Shown here: positions 36,154-45,872 of the stretch, piece by piece
Layout of the letters: each line of letters starts with the position of its first letter
How positions within the stretch are numbered: the stretch's first letter is position 1
NCBI GenBank assembly: GCA_008636105.1
Contig: VSDH01000008.1
Coordinates: forward strand, 30,018 to 94,017
DNA length: 64,000 nt
Origin: Candidatus Scalindua sediminis
GTDB lineage: Bacteria; Planctomycetota; Brocadiia; Brocadiales; Scalinduaceae
Reading direction: 5' to 3'
Made by a program: the position numbers and the translations under genes
The notes under the pieces: generated by a model
Seen by the model: only the letters and a program-made list of their open reading frames with translations
What the model was told of the DNA's origin: nothing
Database searches by the model: none

Positions 36154-36903
36154 TCAACGCATTACCTTACCACCATCTACTATCAAACAATTACCTGTCA
36201 CAAAGTCAGACCAGTCGGAGGCATAGAAGAGGACGGCTTTGGCAATATCTATGGGTAATGTTAGGCGTTGTAACGGCGTTTGTTGAGCTATTGCTTCCTG
36301 GACGTGAGGGGGGGCATGAGGCATTCTTTTTGACAGCGTAAATCCCGCATTTATTAAATTGACAGTTATTCCGTAAGCACCCAAATCAACCGCCAGGCTC
36401 CTTGTAAAACCAATCAATGCAGATTGGGCTGTTGTATAACTACTGTATCCTTTTACGGGTTCATTAACAATATTATCTAAAATATTTATGATCCTGCCCC
36501 ATTTCCTGGTTTTCATTTTACCAATAACTGCTTGAGAACAATTGTATGCCCCTTTTATTGTACCTTTTAAGTTTTCCTCATATTCATTCCATTTGGTTTC
36601 TTCGAATGACTTCCGTCTTATGGTGCTGTGTACGTTATTCACAAGGATATCTACACTACCAAATTTTTTTATAGTCTCCTTAACCATGTCATCCACACCT
36701 TCTTTTAAAGTCACATCAGTTTGCCTTATCATCGCCATTCCACCACTATCTTCAATCTTTTTCAGAACTAACTCTGCTTCGTCCTTTTTTTTTAAATAGT
36801 TTATGGTCACTGATGCACCTTCAGATGCGAGGAGTTCGCAAATCGCGCTCCCTTTATCGCTACTTGCTCCTGTTACGATTGCAACCTTGCCTTCCAGCTT
36901 CAA
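36154..36903 (-). CDS. SDR-family oxidoreductase with substituted catalytic residues
   Basis: The 249 residues have the classical FabG-like Rossmann fold: VTGASSDKG near the start, LVNNVH in place of the NNAG motif, and C-terminal GNCLIVDGG. The nucleotide-binding Gly-rich motif has Asp16 instead of the middle Gly. The YxxxK pair is Y156-TTA-Q160, with Gln for Lys, and the catalytic Ser position reads ILDN. It may be a non-catalytic or altered-specificity SDR. The start is TTG with GAGG six bases upstream. It lies 15 bp downstream of the metallo-hydrolase gene, so the two are probably one operon. Confidence 0.85.
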   Translation of the reverse strand: MKLEGKVAIVTGASSDKGSAICELLASEGASVTINYLKKKDEAELVLKKIEDSGGMAMIRQTDVTLKEGVDDMVKETIKKFGSVDILVNNVHSTIRRKSFEETKWNEYEENLKGTIKGAYNCSQAVIGKMKTRKWGRIINILDNIVNEPVKGYSSYTTAQSALIGFTRSLAVDLGAYGITVNLINAGFTLSKRMPHAPPHVQEAIAQQTPLQRLTLPIDIAKAVLFYASDWSDFVTGNCLIVDGGKVMR

Positions 36904-36918
36904 ACAATTACCTCGCTT

Positions 36919-37761
36919 TCATAGGATCACTTTCTCTCTTACACCAAATCCTTTTTCCGCTTTTTTTACTTTAACAGCCTCTGTTAATGCGTCATGTTCA
37001 AAGAACAGCGTCCAGTCACCACTACAGGCATTTGACAGAAGCCTCTTCTTCTCTTCTATTGTTGTTAACGGATGAATATCATATCCCATTATATATGGTA
37101 TACGTATATGAGATACGGTAGGAATTAAATCCCCACAGTATACAAGTGTATTCTTTTCATCTGATATTTTTACAAGTTGCTGGCCTGTTGTATGGCCATC
37201 AGAAATGATAACCTCAATATTGGGTAATATCACAACTCTACCTTCTACCAGTCGAAGTTTTCCTTCCTCTGCCACTGGAACAAAGTCTTCCTTGTGATAA
37301 CTTCCACTATCTTTCTCACTTGGATTCAAGGCCCACTCATAATTAGCTTTTTGCACATAATATACGGCATTTGGAAACGTAAGCTTATGTTTACCATCTT
37401 CTACATAAGTAGAGCCTCCGGCATGGTCAAAATGAAGATGTGTTAATATTACATCGGTTATGTCCTTAGTTTCCAGGTTGAACTTTTTTAATGATGAATC
37501 CAGATTATATTTACTATGATCAATCTTATAGATTTCCTTGTATTTTTCAGAGAACTTAGTACCGATACCAGTGTCAACAAGGATATTACGTTTGTTACCC
37601 ATAATTAATAATACCCTGAGAGCCATATCTATCCTGTTTTCATCATCCGGAGGATTAAGTTTGCTCCATAATGGCTTTGGAACTATACCGAACATTGCCC
37701 CTCCGTCCAATGCGAACCTCCCTGTCTCTATCTGATGTAATTCATACCTTCCAATCTTCAT
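36919..37761 (-). CDS. Metallo-beta-lactamase-fold hydrolase
   Basis: The 280-residue enzyme has the H108-x-H-x-D-H113 zinc motif (HLHFDHAGG), a further metal His in DGHTTGQQL, and an Asp in YCGDLIPT. Overall it resembles the AHL-lactonase/quorum-quenching-like and related MBL hydrolases that begin with an IETGRFALDGG strand. The substrate cannot be read from sequence; a thioester, lactone or ester is likely. It is followed after 15 bp by the atypical SDR, suggesting a joint metabolic role. Confidence 0.85.
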   Translation of the reverse strand: MKIGRYELHQIETGRFALDGGAMFGIVPKPLWSKLNPPDDENRIDMALRVLLIMGNKRNILVDTGIGTKFSEKYKEIYKIDHSKYNLDSSLKKFNLETKDITDVILTHLHFDHAGGSTYVEDGKHKLTFPNAVYYVQKANYEWALNPSEKDSGSYHKEDFVPVAEEGKLRLVEGRVVILPNIEVIISDGHTTGQQLVKISDEKNTLVYCGDLIPTVSHIRIPYIMGYDIHPLTTIEEKKRLLSNACSGDWTLFFEHDALTEAVKVKKAEKGFGVREKVIL

Positions 37762-37814
37762 TAGTAGTTCCTCTTTACTGAAATCATTATACCGGAGCCG
37801 TTACTTCCACTTTT

Positions 37815-38942
37815 CTACACATCATCAGTGGGTAACTCTAACATTTTAATAGTAGGTAATGAATCACCTGCTATTTCTTGAAGATCACCGTGCAGACCTG
37901 CGGTATTAGAAATTACTCTTTCTATTTGTTTTTCCCGTTTAGCCCATATTTTCTGCGTTGCACGTTTTTCAGCTTCCAAATCCTCTTTCATAGCAATAAA
38001 AGATTCTACAATTGCCTCCACTCTATTTTTAAATTCAGGTCCAGTCAAATAATTGTAGGCAATTTCCATTTTTTCTTTTTTGCCAACCTGGACTGCCCGC
38101 TCTCTGGCAACCTGAATCAATACTACCCTTAAGGCTAATGCAAGGCTCACGGCCGAGAGTATGTCGGTTACCCATACACCAGATATTTGTCGAAAATGAT
38201 GAAACCCCTTCGGCAAAGATTCGGACGCCAGGATAGCTAAATCGGCTTTTGCCTCACGTTGATCATCTTTGAGTTTTTGAATCCAGGAATCACTCCAGGT
38301 TTTTGTTCGTTTTGTTTCCCATAGGATTTTTCCACAGGTACGTCCGGATTGTGTTTTTACCGTTTGTATAATATCACCCCCTCTTACCCCCTTAGCAACT
38401 GGTTCAATATCATCAAAAGGGAATTCTTCCTTCAACGATTTCTCCAACTCAAGCTCAAGTACCTCACCTTGCATTTGCTGAGAACCCTGTTCGGCCTTTC
38501 TCTTAAGTTCATCTATTTGCTTTTTCATATCGTTAAGTTGTTTATCTTTTTCGGCATCCTTCAATTGATGCTTCTCTTCAAATCCTTTAGAGGCTTTTTC
38601 AATTATTTTCTGCCGTTCAGCATCAATCTTACGACTTAGTTCCAACTCTAATTTCTCTTCCTTTTCCACTAGTTCCCGCTGTCTCTTACGAAGCTCAAGT
38701 TCCTGTTTTTGAGCTTCTTTTAAGTTCTTCGTTTTTTCTTCCAATTGTCCCTTTAAATCAGAGATTTCGAGATTTACTAACTCTTGAGCCTCTTTTTTTG
38801 CCTTTTCTTCAAAAGACTTCTGAATCTTTCCGATCTCTTTTTCATATCTTTCTTTCAGCCTTATTTCAATGTCACGTGAGATGGCCTCTGATAATTCAAT
38901 TACTTCACCACATTTTGGGCACTTAATAGTTTCTTTCGTCAC
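37815..38942 (-). CDS. DUF2130 coiled-coil protein
   Basis: The 375-residue protein starts with a CPKCG knuckle (8-12). A long charged coiled coil (about 25-150, rich in KE/EK) leads to a DUF2130 domain at about 155-345 (DDIEPVAKGVRGGDIIQTV; GKILWETKRTKTWSDSWIQKLKDDQ). The second motif is nuclease-like in appearance (E-x-K), and DUF2130 proteins are thought to be DNA-associated, but no activity is established. No operon partner is obvious; the next gene upstream is iPGM, 157 bp away. Confidence 0.8.
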   Translation of the reverse strand: MTKETIKCPKCGEVIELSEAISRDIEIRLKERYEKEIGKIQKSFEEKAKKEAQELVNLEISDLKGQLEEKTKNLKEAQKQELELRKRQRELVEKEEKLELELSRKIDAERQKIIEKASKGFEEKHQLKDAEKDKQLNDMKKQIDELKRKAEQGSQQMQGEVLELELEKSLKEEFPFDDIEPVAKGVRGGDIIQTVKTQSGRTCGKILWETKRTKTWSDSWIQKLKDDQREAKADLAILASESLPKGFHHFRQISGVWVTDILSAVSLALALRVVLIQVARERAVQVGKKEKMEIAYNYLTGPEFKNRVEAIVESFIAMKEDLEAEKRATQKIWAKREKQIERVISNTAGLHGDLQEIAGDSLPTIKMLELPTDDV

Positions 38943-39098
38943 AAAAATTCCTCAACTTACGGCAAATGCCTTAAAAAAAGTTTCTATTTCTGGAAGTTAT
39001 GCGTATACATTATCAACTTGTATACCAGTGTATAAATTTAATACTTACCGTCAATCTTGTTTTTCCCATATCATCCAATTGATACGGTTTACAAAAGG

Positions 39099-40658
39099 TT
39101 ATGGATTTTTGGAAGTTATCAGATTTTTACTGGTCATTTCTGAAGGTTGTTCTATACCTAACAGATATAAAACTGTAGGTGCGATGTCTGAGAGGATGCC
39201 TTTTTCTCTTAACTTTATATTTTTATAGTCTTCCGCGACGTAGATAAATTCAACAGGGTTTTTCGTGTGAGATGTTTTCGGTAAGTGTGTTTTATAGTCT
39301 GTCATCTCTTCTGCATTTCCATGATCAGCCGTAATCAATGCAATTTTGTTCTTTGACAGTACCTTCTCAATTATGGTGCCAACACATCCATCTACAACCT
39401 CTACAGCCCTTTTTGTCGCCTCGTAGTTACCAGTATGACCAACCATGTCACAATTTGCCAGGTTTATGATCATAAGACTAAATTTGTTTGAGTTGATTCT
39501 TTTGACGGCCTCATTTGTAACATCACAGGCATTCATTTCAGGATGGTCAGCAAATGTAGCAGGATCATAGGCACTGTTTATCTCTATCTGCTCTTCATTA
39601 GGAAATGGTTCAATGCGTTTACCATTAAAAAAGGATGTTACGTGTCTGAACTTCTGAGTCTCTGATATACGAATCTGCCTTAGACCATTTCTACTCAAGA
39701 CTTGGCCTAACAGGTTATCCATCCCTTCCCTATCATCCATTGCCTCTAACATGTTATAAGGAAACGTATCATAATATCTGGTAAGGCCACAGTAAACTAT
39801 GTCAAACTTTTTCCATCTTTCCCCCGGATAGTTATCTTCAACAAATGCCATTGTTAATTGTATGGCCCTGTCTTGCCTGTAGTTGAAGTGGATAACAGAA
39901 TCACCGTCTTTTATTCCATTAAAAATTCCAACAATTAATGGTGGAATATATTCGTCAAACATTTCCTTGTCGTTTGGAGTCCTGGTTTTGTATGCTTCTT
40001 GTATTGCATCTTCAATACTATCTATTCTTGTCCCTTGCGCCCTTGTTATTGCATCATATGCAGTTGTCGTAAGCTGCCATTTTTTTGCTCGATCCATAGC
40101 ATAGTATCGCCCCATAACGGTAGCAATTTCACCAATTCCATATTCCTTTATCTTTTCTTCTACGTCACCAATATAGCCTAATACACTTCTGGGTGCCGTG
40201 TCTCGTCCATCGGCGAAGAAATGGATGTATAGCTTTTTAACGCCGTGTTCTTTTGCGTATTTCATGATTGCAAATAAATGGTCCTGGTGAGCGTGTACAC
40301 CCTCATCCTGTACGAGACCCATTAAGTGGAGTGATGAATTATTATTCAAGACGTTCTTAATAGCCTTCTGAAAGATTGGTCTATTAAAAAAAGATTCGTC
40401 TTGAATGTCATGCATTATCATGGTCATCTCCTGCTCTACGATCCTTCCCGCACCCATGTTAAGATGCCCAACCTCCGAAGAACCCTGGTAGCCTTCTGGT
40501 AAACCGACTGCTTTGCCGGAAGCTTCTAGCATTGTATTTGGATATTCTTTCAGGAGTGAATCAATGTTTGGTGTAAGGGCATTCTTTACCGCGTTATGGT
40601 CTGTATTTGGGTTTATACCCCATCCATCTCTGATTATGAGGACAACAGACTTTTGCAT
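39099..40658 (-). CDS. gpmI: 2,3-bisphosphoglycerate-independent phosphoglycerate mutase
   Basis: This 519-residue alkaline-phosphatase-fold enzyme interconverts 3- and 2-phosphoglycerate in glycolysis/gluconeogenesis using two Mn ions. The metal ligand D11 (LIIRDGWG), the phosphoserine S61 in GSSEVGHLNMGAGR, the HAHQDH motif and the C-terminal TADHGNAEEM and KTSHTKNPV metal-binding segments are all present. It lies 116 bp downstream of the 2-oxoacid:ferredoxin operon on the same strand and may share its transcript. Confidence 0.96.
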   Translation of the reverse strand: MQKSVVLIIRDGWGINPNTDHNAVKNALTPNIDSLLKEYPNTMLEASGKAVGLPEGYQGSSEVGHLNMGAGRIVEQEMTMIMHDIQDESFFNRPIFQKAIKNVLNNNSSLHLMGLVQDEGVHAHQDHLFAIMKYAKEHGVKKLYIHFFADGRDTAPRSVLGYIGDVEEKIKEYGIGEIATVMGRYYAMDRAKKWQLTTTAYDAITRAQGTRIDSIEDAIQEAYKTRTPNDKEMFDEYIPPLIVGIFNGIKDGDSVIHFNYRQDRAIQLTMAFVEDNYPGERWKKFDIVYCGLTRYYDTFPYNMLEAMDDREGMDNLLGQVLSRNGLRQIRISETQKFRHVTSFFNGKRIEPFPNEEQIEINSAYDPATFADHPEMNACDVTNEAVKRINSNKFSLMIINLANCDMVGHTGNYEATKRAVEVVDGCVGTIIEKVLSKNKIALITADHGNAEEMTDYKTHLPKTSHTKNPVEFIYVAEDYKNIKLREKGILSDIAPTVLYLLGIEQPSEMTSKNLITSKNP

Positions 40659-40774
40659 TTCTGAAATAGTTCAACTCAGTGCATACAGAGGTTTAGGTAA
40701 AAGGGAAATAACTCTTTATATTTTGAAGATTTTCTCTTTGAACTCTATTGGTTAGATGAATATCTGCGCATTTC

Positions 40775-41788
40775 TTAATCTCGATAAGTATAACCATATT
40801 TTAATGCGCGAGTATTTTCCTCCAGGAATCTCGAACGGAATTCTGTTTCAAAATCTACCTTTTCGATCTTAATACCAATTATGCTAAGTAATCTTCCCAG
40901 GGCTATCATGTTCACAAATACAGGACTATGGAATTCTTCTGTCGATATTTTAGCGAAAGGAATTCTATCACTTACAGGACAAATAATGTCACAACCAGTA
41001 CATTCCTTATTACATGCAGCTTCATCGATAATTATTTCTTTGGCATTAATCAACGCTTTTTTGCTTCTTGATAAACAAAGTCCCACGTCAGCTTTATCAA
41101 AGAATGGGGTATCAATCTTTTCATCAGAATAAATCAATTCAGCAGTTATTTCTCCTCCACGTACTGCTGCATCGTAAATAAGGTTCAATGATACCTCTTT
41201 TCCTATTTTGGCCAAAATATTTGCAAGTGTATGTGCCATTAGTTTTATACCCTGGCCCGCTTCCCCTGTAAGTACTATTTTTTTTGCTATTTTTTTAATG
41301 GGTACTGGTGCTAATTTTCTTTCCATTAAAATTATGCTGATTCCAAAAAACTGTTTGTCAATGAAGGATTTTTCTTCAAAACCAAAACTTTTGAACAGTT
41401 TGTGGGCACCTTTTTCTTTTGGATAAGAAAACACTCTTGCTTCATGGCATGATTTTTTTGTAAATTGTTTAATCGTTTCATCCATAAGTTTTCTTGCATA
41501 TCCTTTTTTTCTATATTTTGGTTTGACCCCTAACCAGTAGATATTGCCAACACCATCGGAAGCCCAGGCAAACATAAAACTAACGATTTCTTTTCCCAGT
41601 TTTCCAACAAGATAGACGTTATCTTTATTACTCAGACGTTCCTTAACCTCCTCAACGGGATAGGTTTCTTTATAGTGCGAACGTTCAGTAACAGGGCTAT
41701 CTGCGTGCAATTCGTCAACAATTGCATTAAATAGTTCGACTGCTTTCACAACTTCGCGCTCTTCAAGTTTCTTTATTTCATATTTCAT
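40775..41788 (-). CDS. korC: GNAT acetyltransferase fused to 2-oxoacid:ferredoxin oxidoreductase gamma subunit
   Basis: Residues about 1-155 form a GNAT acetyltransferase domain (WLGVKPKYRKKGYARKLMDETIK is the acetyl-CoA binding region). Residues about 165-330 form the 2-oxoacid:ferredoxin oxidoreductase gamma domain (IVLTGEAGQGIKLMAHTLANIL; DAAVRGGEITAELIYS). Between the sheets of the gamma domain lies C259-x3-C263-x2-C266-x3-C270 (CNKECTGCDIIC), which could carry an extra iron-sulfur cluster or zinc. The gene overlaps korB by ATGA, so it is the last gene of sucCD-korDABC. The fused acetyltransferase might acylate a subunit or dispose of CoA products; that is speculation. Confidence 0.85.
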   Translation of the reverse strand: MKYEIKKLEEREVVKAVELFNAIVDELHADSPVTERSHYKETYPVEEVKERLSNKDNVYLVGKLGKEIVSFMFAWASDGVGNIYWLGVKPKYRKKGYARKLMDETIKQFTKKSCHEARVFSYPKEKGAHKLFKSFGFEEKSFIDKQFFGISIILMERKLAPVPIKKIAKKIVLTGEAGQGIKLMAHTLANILAKIGKEVSLNLIYDAAVRGGEITAELIYSDEKIDTPFFDKADVGLCLSRSKKALINAKEIIIDEAACNKECTGCDIICPVSDRIPFAKISTEEFHSPVFVNMIALGRLLSIIGIKIEKVDFETEFRSRFLEENTRALKYGYTYRD

Positions 41789-42522
41789 CCTACAATCCCA
41801 ATTTCATTGTGTTTTAACTCGTTTGAATTATTATTAATTTTGTAATTATCCTTATAGTACATTAACATTTCATATCCATTTTTAAAACCTCGCCTACGGC
41901 CGTCATTTGTAATACATTGGGTTTTTATCTCCGCGAAGGACAGTCCCCTATGCTTTAACGCCTCAACCATACACTTCATTGCGTGCTTTAAGTGATATGT
42001 AGTAGAGCGGGCATAAAAACAATTATGCGCTTTAATTAATGCCTGGACATCAATAGGTGTGTCTGTGTTTCCAGATGGTGTGGTGAGTGTCTTAGAACCC
42101 AACTCAGTAGTGGGAGAGTATTGCCCACCTGTCATACCGTATATAGCATTAGCAATGCAAATTATGCTAATATCAGTATTTCTTCTCGATGCATGCAGTA
42201 GGTGATTTCCCCCTATTCCCAGAAGATCACCATCACCGCTTATAACAATCACATTTAATTTTTCGTTGGCCAGTTTGATTCCTTCGGCTACAGGAATTGC
42301 CCTCCCATGTGCCGTGTGTACTGAATCAAGATTAAAAAAACCTGCACTCCTCCCTGCACATCCAATACCAGACACAACAACTGTACCTTTTTTGGGAAAA
42401 TTCAGCTCCTCCAGGGATTGACAGGCAAGTTTCAGAACAATTCCATTACCACAACCAGGACACCACTGTGTAGGCAACAAATCCTGTTTCAGGTAATTGA
42501 GATACGTAAGTTTTCTGGTCAT
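41785..42522 (-). CDS. korB: 2-oxoacid:ferredoxin oxidoreductase, beta (TPP) subunit
   Basis: This 245-residue subunit binds thiamine diphosphate (GDGDLLGIGGNHLLHASRRN, with the Mg-binding GDGD-x-N element) and has the N-terminal CPGCG motif. With alpha, gamma and ferredoxin subunits it oxidises 2-oxoglutarate (or another 2-oxoacid) to acyl-CoA, reducing ferredoxin. The start at 42522 has GAGGGG just upstream and an ATGA overlap with korA; a longer ORF from 42555 has no such support. An ATGA overlap also joins it to korC. Confidence 0.93.
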   Translation of the reverse strand: MTRKLTYLNYLKQDLLPTQWCPGCGNGIVLKLACQSLEELNFPKKGTVVVSGIGCAGRSAGFFNLDSVHTAHGRAIPVAEGIKLANEKLNVIVISGDGDLLGIGGNHLLHASRRNTDISIICIANAIYGMTGGQYSPTTELGSKTLTTPSGNTDTPIDVQALIKAHNCFYARSTTYHLKHAMKCMVEALKHRGLSFAEIKTQCITNDGRRRGFKNGYEMLMYYKDNYKINNNSNELKHNEIGIVG

Positions 42523-43538
42523 TTTCCCCTCTTTAACCGTCTCAATCCCCCCCAAATGTCTTGCAAATCTATTTTACCACCCAGGATTGGAACAAGTTTA
42601 ACCTCTCGATGTAGCAATTTTTCAACTTCGCTTTTATATTGCCCGGTATTCATTTCCATTACTATAATTTCTTTATATTTTTTGGCAATCTCTTTGATTT
42701 TTTCAACTATTGGAAAAATCCTTATAGGCCTAAAAATCGAATAGTCGTCTTTAAAGTTATATGATGCTCGAGACATCGCACCATACGCTATTAAGAGGGT
42801 ATCTGAAGAGTTATTTTCAATATACTCATAATCATTGTATTTCTTAGATACTTTTTTTTGTTTTGTCTCGAGATGCTTTATTAGTTTTTTATGGACCTCT
42901 GGATTAGACGTTGCTGGTTTTGAATCCTCGTGAGTGAGGCCTGTAAAGTGCCTATTAGACGTTCCCAATGGTGCCATTGCCCTTTCAGATACCGGATAAT
43001 CAACAGTTTCAATAGTTTCGTAAAGGTGACCAACATAACCATCGCTTAAAAGTATTACCGGGCTAAGCGATTCCTCAGCGGCATTGAATGCAGTAATAGT
43101 ATATTTATATAGTTCATCAACCGAGTTTGGATAAAAAACTATAGGGAAATAATCCCCATGACTTCCATATTTACATTGTAATATGTCCCCTTGTGCGGGA
43201 AATGTTGGCATACCCGTGCTCGGACCAACGCGCTGGACGTTTACAATCACTAGTGGAACTTCCATCATGTGGGCATAACCAATGCTTTCCTGCATCAGTG
43301 AAAATCCTGGTCCGGAGGTGGCCGTCATAGACTTTACACCTGCCAGAGACGCACCAATAATGGCATTAACCGAGGCAATTTCGTCTTCCATCTGAAGTAC
43401 TTTTACTTCCTTTTTATTGGTCAATTCATGTAAAATCTCTGAGGCCGGTGTAATAGGGTATCCGGCAAAAAACTTCATACCTGCTTTTATGGCAGCCAGG
43501 GCTATTGCCTGGTTACCCTGTAGGAGTATCTTTGCCAT
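42519..43538 (-). CDS. korA: 2-oxoacid:ferredoxin oxidoreductase, alpha subunit
   Basis: This 339-residue alpha subunit has the pyrimidine-binding domain (GYPITPASEI; VLQMEDEIASVNAIIGASLAG; ATSGPGFSLMQESIGYA) and a short C-terminal Rossmann-like part. GPSTGMPTFPAQGD matches the KorA-type consensus. It overlaps korD by about 26 bp at its start and korB by four bases at its end, which shows a tightly coupled operon. The preceding sucCD makes 2-oxoglutarate the likeliest substrate. Confidence 0.94.
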   Translation of the reverse strand: MAKILLQGNQAIALAAIKAGMKFFAGYPITPASEILHELTNKKEVKVLQMEDEIASVNAIIGASLAGVKSMTATSGPGFSLMQESIGYAHMMEVPLVIVNVQRVGPSTGMPTFPAQGDILQCKYGSHGDYFPIVFYPNSVDELYKYTITAFNAAEESLSPVILLSDGYVGHLYETIETVDYPVSERAMAPLGTSNRHFTGLTHEDSKPATSNPEVHKKLIKHLETKQKKVSKKYNDYEYIENNSSDTLLIAYGAMSRASYNFKDDYSIFRPIRIFPIVEKIKEIAKKYKEIIVMEMNTGQYKSEVEKLLHREVKLVPILGGKIDLQDIWGGLRRLKRGK

Positions 43539-43728
43539 CTTTAGTATCTATAATGAGTGCCATGTCTGGGCAGTACCTTTCACACTGCATGCATGCAATA
43601 CATTTACCAAGTTCCTTTAGTTTGTGTTGGTTTATTTTATAATTCTGTACAGGGCAAATACTAACACAAATACCACACAGTTTACATCTGTTGTGGTCTA
43701 TGTGAACAGTCCCCTTTTTCTTGGCCAT
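43513..43728 (-). CDS. korD: Two-cluster [4Fe-4S] ferredoxin, delta subunit of KOR
   Basis: The 71-residue protein carries two CxxCxxCxxxCP motifs (CKLCGICVSICP and CIACMQCERYCP), so it holds two [4Fe-4S] clusters and passes electrons from the KOR complex. ATG 43728 is preferred over TTG 43734. Its end runs 26 bp into korA. It is separated from sucD by 110 bp, enough for a separate promoter, though nothing conclusive is visible. Confidence 0.92.
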   Translation of the reverse strand: MAKKKGTVHIDHNRCKLCGICVSICPVQNYKINQHKLKELGKCIACMQCERYCPDMALIIDTKDGKDTPTG

Positions 43729-43838
43729 TATCAATTCACAATATAATTATAAATAAGTTTTTTGAGATCAAATTTACCAAAACGTCTAAAATATATTTTA
43801 CACCTTTTTACTATAAATGTCTAATTTTACGTTACTGT

Positions 43839-44705
43839 TTAAATACATTTTGCAACCGTTTCTCCAATATCTGCTGGATTGTTTACTACGGTAACATTAG
43901 CATCTCGTAAGCAATATATTTTTTCCTCGACAGTACCTTTACCACTGGCAATGATGGCTCCAGCATGGCCCATTCTTTTGCCTTCCGGGGCTGTAAGTCC
44001 AGCAATAAAGCTTATGACAGGTTTTGTCATCTCCTGCTTTATAAATTCTGCCGCTTCCTCTTCTGCACTTCCGCCAATTTCACCAATTAAGACTATTGCT
44101 TTAGTACCATTATCTTCTTGAAAAAGTTTAAGAACATCTATGAATGATGTTCCAATAACAGGATCGCCACCTATTCCGATGCATGTGGATTGGCCAATGT
44201 TTCTTTTTGTTAGTTGCCATACTGCTTCATAGGTTAGTGTACCACTTCTCGATACTACGCCGACGGTGCCCGGGGTATGAATATAACCTGGCATGATACC
44301 AATCTTTGATTCTCCCGGGGTGATGATCCCCGGACAATTAGGCCCGATCAGGCGAATTATTTTCGTGGTGAGATATGCTTTTACCCTCAGCATATCAATG
44401 GTGGGGATTCCTTCTGTAATACAAATGATTAATTTAATGCCAGCTTCTACAGCCTCGATAATTGCATCAGCAGCAAAAGGTGCCGGTACATAGATTATAG
44501 AAGTATCACATTCAGTTTTTTCTACAGCTTCTTTTACGGAGTCAAAGACCGGAATTCCATAAACCTGGGAACCACCCTTGCCGGGAGTAACGCCAGCGAG
44601 AATTTTTGTGCCATACTCCAGCATGTGCCTTGTATGAAACCTCCCTGAATTTCCCGTAATCCCTTGACAGATTACTTTTGTATCTTTATTTATTAGGATA
44701 CTCAT
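43839..44705 (-). CDS. sucD: Succinyl-CoA synthetase, alpha subunit
   Basis: The 288-residue alpha subunit has the CoA-binding domain ([23 protein letters not shown]), a second Rossmann part ([16 protein letters not shown]) and the phospho-His loop GHAGAI with the active His in [13 protein letters not shown]. With sucC it converts succinyl-CoA, ADP/GDP and phosphate to succinate, NTP and CoA. It starts three bases after the sucC stop. Confidence 0.96.
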   Translation of the reverse strand: MSILINKDTKVICQGITGNSGRFHTRHMLEYGTKILAGVTPGKGGSQVYGIPVFDSVKEAVEKTECDTSIIYVPAPFAADAIIEAVEAGIKLIICITEGIPTIDMLRVKAYLTTKIIRLIGPNCPGIITPGESKIGIMPGYIHTPGTVGVVSRSGTLTYEAVWQLTKRNIGQSTCIGIGGDPVIGTSFIDVLKLFQEDNGTKAIVLIGEIGGSAEEEAAEFIKQEMTKPVISFIAGLTAPEGKRMGHAGAIIASGKGTVEEKIYCLRDANVTVVNNPADIGETVAKCI

Positions 44706-44708
44706 TTC

Positions 44709-45872
44709 TTATTTATTTACGGCCTTTACTATCTTTTCAGCCGCATCTTTCATACTTTCAGCAAAGATTATGTTGAGCGTAGAATCATCAAGAATCTTTT
44801 TTGCAGTTTTGACATTTGTACCTTCTAATCTGACTACAAGTGGTACATTAATACCAACTTCTTTCACAGCTTGATTAATTCCTTCGGCAATAACATCACA
44901 TTTCATTATACCACCGAAGATATTTACTAATACTCCTTTAACTTTTGGATCTGTAAAGATTAGCTCGAATGCGTCTGTGACCTTGTCAACTGGTGCATCG
45001 CCACCCACATCTAAAAAGTTAGCAGGATTGCCACCATAGAGTTTAATAATATCCATTGTGGCCATTGCTAAACCAGCGCCATTAACTAAACAACCTATAT
45101 TTCCTTCAAGTCCAATGTAACTCAATCCTAACTCTGCAGCTTTTCTTTCGCTTCTACTAACCTCTGAAAAATCCCTCATTTTCAGTAATTCCTTGTGACG
45201 AAAAAGAGCATTGTCATCGATATCCATTTTTACATCTAGGGCGAAAATCTCTTCTTTGCTGGTTAATACAAGAGGATTTATTTCAAGAAGTGAACAGTCA
45301 TTTTCCACGAATGCTTTATATAGGTTTAAGACTAAGTTAGTTGCCTTTGTTAAAAGGAGTCCTGACAAGTTCAGTTTATGTGCTATTCGACGTGCCTGAA
45401 AACCATGAATGCCTAATATTGGATTGATTCGTTCTTTAAATATCTTTTGAGGTGTCTTTGAAGATACCTCTTCTATTTCTACTCCTCCCTCTGTACTACC
45501 TATTATGATAGGTGTAGATGTGCTCCTATCTATTGAAATGGCTAAATACAGTTCCTCTTTTATATCAACAGCTTCTTCTATAAGGATTTCGTTAACTCTG
45601 ACACCCTTTTTTCCTGTCTGAGCTGTTATCAAGGGTGAACCAATAATTTCAGATGTATATCTTTTTACTTCTTCTAATGTTTTAGCTACCTTTATACCGC
45701 CACCTTTTCCTCTACCGCCAGCAAGTATCTGAGCTTTTATAACACACCTGTTGGTCCCCAGGTGACTGTATACTTGTGCTGCGGCTTCTGCATCCGTTAC
45801 TACCTCACCGTTAGGAACTTCAATATCATACTTGTGCAGGATTTCCTTTGCTTGGTATTCGTAGAGTTTCAA
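44709..45872 (-). CDS. sucC: Succinyl-CoA synthetase, beta subunit
   Basis: This 387-residue ATP-grasp subunit ([26 protein letters not shown]-type [10 protein letters not shown]) provides nucleotide binding and the CoA-ligase C-terminal domain ([20 protein letters not shown]). The start is TTG at 45872 with no visible ribosome-binding site. It is the first gene of sucCD-korDABC, which links 2-oxoglutarate, succinyl-CoA and succinate and could run in the oxidative or the reductive TCA direction. Confidence 0.96.
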   Translation of the reverse strand: MKLYEYQAKEILHKYDIEVPNGEVVTDAEAAAQVYSHLGTNRCVIKAQILAGGRGKGGGIKVAKTLEEVKRYTSEIIGSPLITAQTGKKGVRVNEILIEEAVDIKEELYLAISIDRSTSTPIIIGSTEGGVEIEEVSSKTPQKIFKERINPILGIHGFQARRIAHKLNLSGLLLTKATNLVLNLYKAFVENDCSLLEINPLVLTSKEEIFALDVKMDIDDNALFRHKELLKMRDFSEVSRSERKAAELGLSYIGLEGNIGCLVNGAGLAMATMDIIKLYGGNPANFLDVGGDAPVDKVTDAFELIFTDPKVKGVLVNIFGGIMKCDVIAEGINQAVKEVGINVPLVVRLEGTNVKTAKKILDDSTLNIIFAESMKDAAEKIVKAVNK

